From: CAYFQV01 sp964654185
Lineage (GTDB): Bacteria; Spirochaetota; Spirochaetia; DSM-27196; PWMO01
DNA length: 64,000 bases
Assembly: GCA_964654185.1 (NCBI GenBank)
Contig: CAZZIE010000002.1
Span: 32,018 to 96,017 of the forward strand
Reading direction: 5' to 3'
The notes below the pieces were generated by a model. The model saw nothing but the letters and a program-made list of their open reading frames with translations. It searched no databases and was not told the DNA's origin. Shown piece after piece: positions 46,797-54,447 of the stretch; position 1 is the first letter of the stretch; each line of letters opens with the position of its first letter. Made by a program: the position numbers and the translations under genes.

Positions 46797-48290
46797 CTAC
46801 TCCCCGGCTTCCTTCTGCCCGGCCCCCTGCTCCGCCGCCAGGGTCCGGGCGCGCTCCACGGCGCGGTCCACCCGTTCCTGCGTCGTCTCCGCGCCGAGCA
46901 GGCGGATCGAGGAGAAGAGCGGCGGCGACACCTTTGAGCCGGTCACCGCTACCCGAAGCGGCATGAGCATGTTGCCGACCTTCACGTCGAGCTCCTCCGC
47001 CTTGACTCTGAAGATCTCCTCATTCTCTTCGTCGCTGCGCCCGTCGATGCCGTCGAGAAGCGGCCGGGTCGCTTCCAGAATGGCCAGGGTCTCCGCTGCG
47101 CTCGTCTTCTTGGGCAGAAGCTCCTCCGCCGGATAGTCATCGATCTCGCCGAAGAGGAATCGGGTGAGCTCCGGCGCATCCGACAGCTTCTTGAGGCGCT
47201 CCCGGATTAACGGGACCGCCCCGTCGAGGATGGCCTCCTGCTCAGGGGTGGGCGGATCAGCCACAAGCCCGGCCTGGACAAGAAACGGGAGTACCAGAGC
47301 GCGGAGCTCGGTGTCGTCCTTCTCTCGGATGTAGTTGCCGTTGAACCAGTCCAGCTTCTTGTAATCGAACACCGCCGGCGCCTTGTTGATCTTCTCCAGC
47401 GTGAAGAGCTGCTCGAAGTCGGCGATCGTGAAAAACTCACGAGAGTCATCGTAGGACCAGCCGAGGAGCGTTATGTAGTTGATGATACCCTCGGGCAGGT
47501 AACCCTGTCGCCGAAACTCCCGGGCGCTCGTGGCGCCGTGACGCTTCGAGAGCTTCTGTCCATCCTTTCCGGTCACAATAGGCAAGTGACAGTACACGGG
47601 GGGCTCCCAGTCGAAGGCCTTGTATAGAAGTACGTGGAGGGCACCGGAGGAGAGCCACTCCTGGGCGCGAAGAATGTGCGTGATCCCCATGAGATGGTCA
47701 TCAATGACGTTGGCCAGATGGTAGGTCGGGAAGCCGTCCGACTTCAGAAGCACCGGATCCGGCGGAATGTCCTTGTTCTTCCGCTTGACCCGGCCCAGGA
47801 CCACGTCCTCGAAGACGGTATCACCTTCGAGCGGTCCCTTGAAGCGCACGACCGGCTCCACGCCGCGCGCTTTGAGCTCCTCGATCTCCGCGGGCGTGCG
47901 GTTGCGGCCCCGGCGATCGTAGCCCTCCTTGCTCTTCTGCTTCAGCTCCTCGAGCTCTTCGGGCGGGTCGTAGGCCCAGTAGGCCCAGCCGGCGTCGACG
48001 AGCTTCTTCGCGTAATCCTGATAGAGGTCGATGCGTTCGGACTGCACGTACGGGCCGTACGCACCTCCCACGTCCGGTCCCTCATCCCAGTGGATACCGA
48101 GCCACGAGAAGGTGTCGTAGATGTCCTGCAGTGACTCTTCGTTGTACCGTTCCCGGTCGGTGTCCTCGATTCGCAGGATGAAGGTTCCCCCCTGCGCCCG
48201 GGCAAAGAAGTAGTTGAACAGTGCTGTCCGGACACCGCCGATGTGCTGCAACCCCGTCGGGGACGGAGCGTAGCGAACGCGTACACTCAT
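46797..48290 (-). CDS. gltX: Glutamyl-tRNA synthetase
   Basis: 497 aa from ATG 48290 (GAGAGG upstream). HIGH-type motif YAPSPTGLQHIGG, ILRIEDTDRERYN, KLSKRHGA. It charges tRNA-Glu and may also charge tRNA-Gln if the cell uses the GatCAB route; no glnS was seen here. A strong promoter lies at 48323-48352. The tRNA-Glu/tRNA-Gln pair is 30 kb away. Confidence 0.97.
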   Translation of the reverse strand: MSVRVRYAPSPTGLQHIGGVRTALFNYFFARAQGGTFILRIEDTDRERYNEESLQDIYDTFSWLGIHWDEGPDVGGAYGPYVQSERIDLYQDYAKKLVDAGWAYWAYDPPEELEELKQKSKEGYDRRGRNRTPAEIEELKARGVEPVVRFKGPLEGDTVFEDVVLGRVKRKNKDIPPDPVLLKSDGFPTYHLANVIDDHLMGITHILRAQEWLSSGALHVLLYKAFDWEPPVYCHLPIVTGKDGQKLSKRHGATSAREFRRQGYLPEGIINYITLLGWSYDDSREFFTIADFEQLFTLEKINKAPAVFDYKKLDWFNGNYIREKDDTELRALVLPFLVQAGLVADPPTPEQEAILDGAVPLIRERLKKLSDAPELTRFLFGEIDDYPAEELLPKKTSAAETLAILEATRPLLDGIDGRSDEENEEIFRVKAEELDVKVGNMLMPLRVAVTGSKVSPPLFSSIRLLGAETTQERVDRAVERARTLAAEQGAGQKEAGE

Positions 48291-48322
48291 ACGACCTCTC
48301 AATTGGCAAATTCGGAAGCCTC

Positions 48323-48352
48323 AGTATATAGAAGCCCGTTTTTTCGAGTCAA
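48323..48352 (-). promoter_or_regulatory. gltX promoter
   Basis: TTGACT (48352-48347, minus strand), 18-bp spacer, TATACT (48328-48323); 10 of 12 bases match consensus. The start site would be about 48316, giving a leader of about 26 nt. Confidence 0.82.
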
Positions 48353-48365
48353 AGGGTGGTCTGCT

Positions 48366-49583
48366 CTACTGGTGGTACCAACCGAGGAAGTCGGCCATGC
48401 CGTCCATTGCTTCCCCGAGGATATCTTCATCCGGGAGGAAGACCAGGCGAAAGTGGTTTGTGTCCCCGGCGTTGAAGCCGCTGCCGTGCACGACCAGGAC
48501 CCGGGTCTCCTTGAGGAGGTCCAGGACGAACTGCTGGTCGTTGGTGATGTTGAAGCGCTCCGGATCCAGTCGCGGAAAGAGGTAGAGCGCACCCCGCGGT
48601 TTGGCGCAACTGACCCCGGGTATGCGGGTGATGCGGTCCCAGGCGAAGTCGCGCTGCTCCCGGAGACGGCCGTCCTTTCCGACGAGGTCCTCAATGCTCT
48701 GATAGCCCCCGAGGGCTGCCTGGATGGCGAGTTGCGCCGGGACGTTGCTGCAGAGGCGCATGTTGGACAGGAGCTCCAAACCCTCTTTGTAGTCCCCAGC
48801 GAGGGCGGTGCGCCCGCTCAGGACCATCCAGCCCGCCCGGAAGCCCGGCGCGCGATACGCCTTTGACAGGCCGTTGAAGGTGACGCAGAAAACGTCCTTC
48901 GCAATCGTGGCCAGAGAGGTGTGCCTGGCGCCGTCGTAGACAATCTTCTCGTAGATCTCGTCGCCAAAGAGAATCAGCCCGTGCTCCGCAGCGATGCGGT
49001 GAATCGCTTCGAGGATCTCCCGGGGATAGACCGCGCCGGTCGGATTGTTGGGATTAATGACGACAATGCCTTTGGTCTTGTCGGTGATCTTGGACTTGAT
49101 ATCCTCAAGGTCCGGAACCCAGTCGGACTGCTCATCGCAGACGTAGTGGACCGGTGTCCCGCCGGAGAGCTTCACCGCCGCGGTCCACAGCGGATAGTCC
49201 GGCGCGGGGATGAGCATCTCATCGCCCTGGTTGAGGAGCGCCTGCATGGCCATGGTGATGAGCTCGCTCACTCCATTGCCGATGTAGATATCCTCAATGT
49301 CGACATCAAGAACCTGCTTCTGCTGGTAGTTCTGCATGACCGCCTTGCGGGCGGAGAAGAGTCCCTTGCTGTCACAGTACCCCTGGGCATCACGCAGGTT
49401 GACGATGACGTCGTGGAAGAGCTCATCCGGCGCGTCAAACCCGAAGGGCGCGGTATTACCGATGTTCAGCTTGAGAACCTTGAATCCCTCATCCTCGAGC
49501 CGTCTCGCCTCAGAGAGAACGGGGCCTCGAATGTCGTAGAGGACGTTTGCCAGCTTTTCCGACTTGTAGAACCTGTTTTCCAC
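48366..49583 (-). CDS. PLP-dependent aminotransferase (AlaA-like)
   Basis: 405 aa from the GTG at 49581-49583 with GGAAGGGAAGG upstream; the longer frame is not supported. Fold-type I class I/II: NPNNPTGAVYP, LFGDEIYEKIVYDG, and the Schiff-base lysine in FNGLSKAYRAPGFRAGW. The sequence is closest in style to AlaA/AlaC alanine or valine-pyruvate aminotransferases. Glutamate supplied by GltBD would be the amino donor. Substrate specificity is inferred. Confidence 0.9.
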   Translation of the reverse strand: MENRFYKSEKLANVLYDIRGPVLSEARRLEDEGFKVLKLNIGNTAPFGFDAPDELFHDVIVNLRDAQGYCDSKGLFSARKAVMQNYQQKQVLDVDIEDIYIGNGVSELITMAMQALLNQGDEMLIPAPDYPLWTAAVKLSGGTPVHYVCDEQSDWVPDLEDIKSKITDKTKGIVVINPNNPTGAVYPREILEAIHRIAAEHGLILFGDEIYEKIVYDGARHTSLATIAKDVFCVTFNGLSKAYRAPGFRAGWMVLSGRTALAGDYKEGLELLSNMRLCSNVPAQLAIQAALGGYQSIEDLVGKDGRLREQRDFAWDRITRIPGVSCAKPRGALYLFPRLDPERFNITNDQQFVLDLLKETRVLVVHGSGFNAGDTNHFRLVFLPDEDILGEAMDGMADFLGWYHQ

Positions 49584-49761
49584 GGGACCACCTTCCCTTC
49601 CGGAACCCTTGGTTCCGGGTCTACCGAGATTATCGGCAGCGCTGCGCCTTCGTGGGTATGGGGAACAACTCCGCGACGCCTTCGCGTGCACCTGCGGCGC
49701 GCCGTCGTGCGGCTTCGCCACGGCTCCCATCACCCCGGCGCGGCGCGCCGCCGCTTGGGGC

Positions 49762-50580
49762 TCACGCCGCGCGGGATCCGTTGCCGAAGGCCCAGCTGCT
49801 TGCGTCGCGAATCAGTTTGGAAAGGACTACTACCTGGAGATTGCCCCGATTCTTCTCAACCTCGCGCTCCCACTGGTCGGAGCTGTAGGTGCTCTGGAGC
49901 CGTCGCTTCTCCTCGACGACGAGGTTACGTGCTTCGTTGTCCGATACGGAGAAAGCGTCGAGAAGGTAGATCGTGAGGAGCCGGAGGATCGGGTTCTTCG
50001 CCTCATCGAGGAGATGCAGGAGCACCGATTTTGCGTGGTCGTGCTTCTCCTGAAGCATGAGCGCAAAGGCGTAGGACCAGTCGATCCAGGGCCGGTCGTT
50101 ACAGCGCTGCTTGCTGCGCATTTCGCCGTAGTAGCGTTCAATGTCGTGAGGATCGTTGCGAACCAGATGGGGAATCCCGAAGTGCAACGCGAATCGGGGA
50201 ATGTAGTCGGGACGGTGGCGTCGAAGGTGCTCCTCGAGCTGGTAGATCTTCTCAGTATCCGCCACCACGACGTACGTGTTGACAAGAACCCGAACGTGTT
50301 GTTTGCTGAATCGGCCCTTCTGGTAAATCCGATTCTCAAGGTATGCAATCAAGCCGTGCCAATCTTCGGATTCCAGGTAGGAGAAGAGCTTCCAGTTTGC
50401 GGCGAAGTAGGCATTCAAACCGATCATTACCGCAACAAAGGCGGCGGCGAGAATCCAGTTGCTCGACCAGAAGAGTTGAGTGTAGTCCCATCCTAGAAAG
50501 AATACGGGCATGAGGAAGATGAAGAGGAACGATAGGATTACGACCCCGTTGAACAGCGCGAAAATGAGCTTAAATTTCAA
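49762..50580 (-). CDS. Membrane protein with a soluble helical-repeat domain, unknown function
   Basis: 272 aa from a TTG start with TAGGAGA upstream. Two membrane segments (residues 5-30 and 41-62) are followed by a soluble domain of TPR-like helices (DWHGLIAYLENRIYQKGRFS; ALMLQEKHDHAKSVLLHLLDEAKNPILRLLTIYLL). No motif with known activity was found. A TTGACC/TACACT promoter (18-bp spacer) lies upstream, divergent from the HD-GYP gene. Confidence 0.75.
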   Translation of the reverse strand: MKFKLIFALFNGVVILSFLFIFLMPVFFLGWDYTQLFWSSNWILAAAFVAVMIGLNAYFAANWKLFSYLESEDWHGLIAYLENRIYQKGRFSKQHVRVLVNTYVVVADTEKIYQLEEHLRRHRPDYIPRFALHFGIPHLVRNDPHDIERYYGEMRSKQRCNDRPWIDWSYAFALMLQEKHDHAKSVLLHLLDEAKNPILRLLTIYLLDAFSVSDNEARNLVVEEKRRLQSTYSSDQWEREVEKNRGNLQVVVLSKLIRDASSWAFGNGSRAA

Positions 50581-50652
50581 TTAGGATTCTCCTATACTGT
50601 ATGACTGCACAGTGTAGCCAAAAGGGTTTCCAGCGGTCAACGGATCAATTAG

Positions 50653-51816
50653 ATGCAAAAACAACTGGTTCAGAGCATCGAGACAGGTAAGTACTTCAGC
50701 CGGCCAGTCTTCCTTGACGAGAAATACATTCTTCTCTCGCCCGAGACACCCCTGACGGAGGAGCTCAAGAAGCGGCTCCTTGATTGGGGCTTCGCCTATC
50801 TCCTGAGCGACGGTGAGACCGTCGACTCCCCACCCGCAGCGGCTGCAACGACTACGGGCGCCTCCGACGAGGCCCCGCTTATTGCCTACGAAGAGGGTCG
50901 CAAGGACGGCGAGCACCTGAAGGAGGCGCAGGCGGTCTTCGATGATCTCCTGAGTTTCACTGAGCGCGTGTTCACGAACTTCGTTACCAAAAACGAGCTC
51001 CCCCAGCGGGACATCTCCGACCGGATGCGCCGCCTGGCCGACCAGGTACGAGAGCAGCGCCGCTATCTGCTCCGATTCAAGGCGCTCAAGAACGAGAGCA
51101 AGAATTACATCGTAGAGCATTCGGTGAAGACCGCGCTCCTCTCGGCGGCGGTGGGCATTACCTTCAAGCTCCCTCCGCACAAGCTCATTGAGCTCGGAAC
51201 CGCCGGGTTGCTTCACGAGATCGGTATGGTGAAGCTTCCCCCGCAGATCTACATGTCCGACAAGCCTCTGACCCAGCAGCAGCGCAAGGCCATTACGACC
51301 CATACCGTACTGGGCTTCAAAATCCTCCGGGAGTACTCCTTTCCCATGCCGGTGTGTCTGGCGGTGCTTGAATGCCGGGAGCGCCTCGACGGCTCAGGCT
51401 ACCCCCGCGGACTGACGGACGAGAAACTGTCCATGTACGGCCGGGTGATCGCAGTCACCAGCAGCTTCGCAGCGCTGGTATCGAACCGGCCGTTCCGGCC
51501 GCCGAAGGACGCCCACGCCTCCCTCCTCGAGTTGCTGAAAGGACGGCGAACCCTGTACGACGAGCGGGTGCTGCGCGCTCTGGTTGCCAACCTCTCCCTC
51601 TATCCGATCGGGAGCTACGTGGAACTTGCCAACGGCTATCGGGGCATCGTCGTTGAAACGAACGATGCCGATCCCCGCGCCCCGTTGGTTCGACTCCTGG
51701 CGTCTCAGAAGGGAGAGCCCTTTGCGGAACAACCGACGGTCAAGACGACCGACCAGGAGTATCGGGTGACCCGTGCCCTCAGCGAGGACGAGATTGCCCA
51801 ACTCCCGGGAACCTGA
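50653..51816 (+). CDS. HD-GYP-type protein with altered metal-binding residues
   Basis: 387 aa. Residues 145-310 follow the HD-GYP layout (HSVKT, LLHEIGMVKLP, THTVLGFKIL, DGSGYP). Compared with active c-di-GMP phosphodiesterases, HD is HE (188-189), the two His before ERxDGSGYP are Cys-Arg (241-242), and the later Asp of the VAD motif is Thr-Ser. H156 and H217 remain. It is probably a c-di-GMP-binding or structural relative rather than a normal phosphodiesterase. The N-terminal 100 residues contain a short Ala/Thr linker. No good ribosome-binding site was seen. Confidence 0.85.
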   Translation: MQKQLVQSIETGKYFSRPVFLDEKYILLSPETPLTEELKKRLLDWGFAYLLSDGETVDSPPAAAATTTGASDEAPLIAYEEGRKDGEHLKEAQAVFDDLLSFTERVFTNFVTKNELPQRDISDRMRRLADQVREQRRYLLRFKALKNESKNYIVEHSVKTALLSAAVGITFKLPPHKLIELGTAGLLHEIGMVKLPPQIYMSDKPLTQQQRKAITTHTVLGFKILREYSFPMPVCLAVLECRERLDGSGYPRGLTDEKLSMYGRVIAVTSSFAALVSNRPFRPPKDAHASLLELLKGRRTLYDERVLRALVANLSLYPIGSYVELANGYRGIVVETNDADPRAPLVRLLASQKGEPFAEQPTVKTTDQEYRVTRALSEDEIAQLPGT

Positions 51817-51857
51817 AGCATCTTGTGCAAGACCCTGATACGCGAGAACGACAATCC

Positions 51858-53519
51858 ATGAACACCGTACGATTGACATTTCCTGATGGACGCACCGTCT
51901 CGGTGAGATCCGGCATGCGCGTCGCCGACCTCATCAAGGAGCATCAACCCTGGGCCACCGAGTATCCGGTAGTGGCCGTCAGTGCCAATAACGAGATTAC
52001 CAGCCTCTTCTACCGGGTCGATGTCAACACGGCGCTCCGCCCGATTGCGCTGGACTCCTCCGAGGGCCAGCGCGTGTATCGTCGCAGTCTGTGCTTTCTC
52101 CTCTACATGGCCGCCCTGGAGGTCACGCCGAAGCGCCATCTCGTGATCGGCCACTCCCTCGGTGACGGATACTACTATCACTTCAGCGACGGCGACCCGG
52201 TAACTGCCCCGGAGCTGGAAGCACTGTCCAAGCGAATGCGGGAGATCGTAGAGGAGGATCGTCCGATCGTGCGGCGGATCTACGCCTACGAGGACGCCCT
52301 GCAGTACTTCGAAGAGCACGCCATGTCCGACACGGCACGCCTTCTGCAGCATCGTAACGAGAGCAAGATCCCCGTCTACACCTGCGGCGAGACGGTAGAC
52401 ATCTCCCATGGACCACTGGTTCCCTCTACGGGTCTCCTTCGGTACTTCGAGCTCACCGCATACGAGCCGGGCTTCCTGCTTCGATATCCCGGCGAGAAGG
52501 ATCCCTACACCATCCGGCCCTTCGCACCGAGCCCCCTCCTCTTCTCGGTCTACCAGGAGTACAAGGAGTGGGGGCGCATTCTCAACGTAAGCTCTGCGGG
52601 CAAGCTGAACGATCAGACCTCAGGCGGGCGCATCCGTGATTTCATTCGGGTTAACGAGGCGCTCCAGAACAAGAAGATCGCCGAGATCGCGGACCGAGTG
52701 AACGAGCGGGCCGACTCGATTCGGATCGTCCTGATAGCGGGACCGAGCTCTTCCGGGAAGACCACCTTCACCAAGAAGCTCGCCATTCAGTTGACGGTTC
52801 TCGGCCTCCAGCCCGTTACCATCGGCCTTGATAATTATTTCGTTCCCCGAGAACAGACCCCTGTCGATGAAGAGGGCAACTACGACTTCGAGCACATCGA
52901 TGCCATTGACGTGGCCCTGCTGAATGAGAACCTCATCGACCTGTTCGAGGGAAAGACCGTCAAGGTTCCGGACTTCGACTTCAAGACGGGGCAGAGGCGG
53001 GAGCCGAAGGAGTCGCTCCATCTGCCGGAGCGCGGGATTCTGCTCATGGAGGGGATCCACGGACTCAATGATCGGCTGACGCCGCGGATCGCCCGGGAGC
53101 ACAAGTACAAGGTTTACGTGTCGGCGCTGACGCAGCTCAATCTGGACGATCACAACCGTGTCTCGACGACGGACAATCGCCTTATTCGGCGCCTGGTTCG
53201 CGACCACAAGTTCCGGGGTCACAGCGCCCTGGAGACACTGCACATGTGGCCGTCGGTGCGCCGCGGCGAGAATCGCAATATCTTTCCCTTTCAGGATCAG
53301 GCGGACGCCGCCTTCAACTCGGCTCTCGACTACGAGCTCGGGGTGCTCCGCAACCACTGCCGGCCGCTGCTCAATGAGGTCAAACCCAACCACGACGTGT
53401 ACTACGAGGCGGTACGGCTCCTGACCTTCCTCAACAACTTCACTCCGATCCCGGAGAAATACGTGCCGGAGAACTCGATCCTCCGTGAGTTCATCGGGGA
53501 CAGCGGCTTCAGCTACTAG
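51858..53519 (+). CDS. TGS-domain uridine kinase-like protein
   Basis: 553 aa from ATG 51858. Residues 1-60 form a TGS domain (VRLTFPDGRTVSVRSGMRVADLI). Residues 60-260 resemble the editing-type second domain of threonyl-tRNA synthetase. The C-terminal half is a P-loop kinase of the uridine kinase/phosphoribulokinase type (IAGPSSSGKTTFTKKLA; GLDNYFVPREQTP; LLMEGIHGLN). The nucleoside substrate is not certain. A GTG at 51825 is an alternative start. It follows the HD-GYP gene closely and may share its transcript. Confidence 0.88.
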   Translation: MNTVRLTFPDGRTVSVRSGMRVADLIKEHQPWATEYPVVAVSANNEITSLFYRVDVNTALRPIALDSSEGQRVYRRSLCFLLYMAALEVTPKRHLVIGHSLGDGYYYHFSDGDPVTAPELEALSKRMREIVEEDRPIVRRIYAYEDALQYFEEHAMSDTARLLQHRNESKIPVYTCGETVDISHGPLVPSTGLLRYFELTAYEPGFLLRYPGEKDPYTIRPFAPSPLLFSVYQEYKEWGRILNVSSAGKLNDQTSGGRIRDFIRVNEALQNKKIAEIADRVNERADSIRIVLIAGPSSSGKTTFTKKLAIQLTVLGLQPVTIGLDNYFVPREQTPVDEEGNYDFEHIDAIDVALLNENLIDLFEGKTVKVPDFDFKTGQRREPKESLHLPERGILLMEGIHGLNDRLTPRIAREHKYKVYVSALTQLNLDDHNRVSTTDNRLIRRLVRDHKFRGHSALETLHMWPSVRRGENRNIFPFQDQADAAFNSALDYELGVLRNHCRPLLNEVKPNHDVYYEAVRLLTFLNNFTPIPEKYVPENSILREFIGDSGFSY

Positions 53520-53547
53520 CGCTCAGACCGGCCACGCTGAGACCGCC

Positions 53548-53595
53548 CGCGCTCAGGGGTGCGCGCGCCGGGCCCCCGCGCTCAGGGGTGCGCGC
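53548..53595. repeat. Direct repeat spanning the aat stop codon
   Basis: The 19-mer cgcgctcaggggtgcgcgc occurs at 53548-53566 and 53577-53595 (period 29). The second copy contains the aat stop codon and last codons, so the end of the gene has a duplicate just outside it. Confidence 0.9.
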
Positions 53596-54331
53596 CAATG
53601 GTGACGGGGATCGGCGCCCACTGTTCATCGGAATCGAGCAGGCCCCGCCAGCTCCCTTTCAGGGTCGGCCGGGCGAGGCCGCGGCGAAGCAACTCCAGAT
53701 AGCGCGATCTGGGAATCTCTTCCGCGCCGAGTCGTTCCAGATGGTGCGTGTAGACCTGGCTGTCGATGAGCTCAAAGCCAAGTTCGGTCAGGCGACGCAC
53801 GAAGCGGATGAAAGCCGCCTTGGACGCGTTCGAAACGTGGGAGAACATCGACTCTCCGAAGAAGATGTTCCCGAGCGATACGCCGTAGAGGCCGCCCACC
53901 AGCTCGTCTCCGGTCCACACTTCGACGGAGTGGGCGTAGCCGAGCTTGTGCATCTCCAGGTATGCCGCTTCCATCTCGGCGGTGATCCACGTTCCGTCCT
54001 GCCCGTGCCGCGGCACCCGGGCGCACGCCCTGACGACGTCGGCAAAGGCGGTGTCGGCCGTGAAGACGAGCTCCGTACGGCGGAGAAGCTTCCGCATGGT
54101 CTTGGAAACGTGGAGCTTCTCGGGAAAGAGAACGAAGCGCGGATCGGGGCTCCACCAGAGGATCGGGTCGTGTTCGGAGAACCAGGGGAAGATGCCCTGG
54201 GAATAGGCCGACAGGAGCATTCCCGGTGAGAGATTGCCCCCGGCGGCGACGATCCCTTCGACAGTCGCCCTGTCCGGGTCGGGAAAACGAAAGCGCTCCT
54301 CTTCTCCCAGGTACGGAAAGTCGCTCGACAT
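53582..54331 (-). CDS. aat: Leucyl/phenylalanyl-tRNA-protein transferase
   Basis: 249 aa. GNLSPGMLLSAYSQGIFPWF, WWSPDPRFVLFP, HSVEVWTGDELVGGLYG, FFGESMFS and IDSQVYTHHLERLGAEEI are family signatures. It adds Leu or Phe to proteins with N-terminal Arg or Lys, creating N-degrons for ClpS-ClpAP. It lies downstream of clpS and clpA on the same strand. A TAGAAT box ends 7 nt before the ATG with no ribosome-binding site, so a separate leaderless transcript is possible, though no -35 was found. Confidence 0.96.
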   Translation of the reverse strand: MSSDFPYLGEEERFRFPDPDRATVEGIVAAGGNLSPGMLLSAYSQGIFPWFSEHDPILWWSPDPRFVLFPEKLHVSKTMRKLLRRTELVFTADTAFADVVRACARVPRHGQDGTWITAEMEAAYLEMHKLGYAHSVEVWTGDELVGGLYGVSLGNIFFGESMFSHVSNASKAAFIRFVRRLTELGFELIDSQVYTHHLERLGAEEIPRSRYLELLRRGLARPTLKGSWRGLLDSDEQWAPIPVTIGAHP

Positions 54332-54447
54332 CTACCGTATTCTACTCGAAATCCGAGGTCGTGGGCGGAGCCATGCAACCGCAGAAGCCATGCCATTGAG
54401 AGAGCCGCCGTTTAGCGAAGGCGTGACGTGGAGCATGGACGCCGCCG

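Noticed and set aside
49630..49637. GCCGATAA box on the minus strand before the aminotransferase
   Set aside because: No TAAA 15 bp upstream of it, so it is not a sigma28 promoter.
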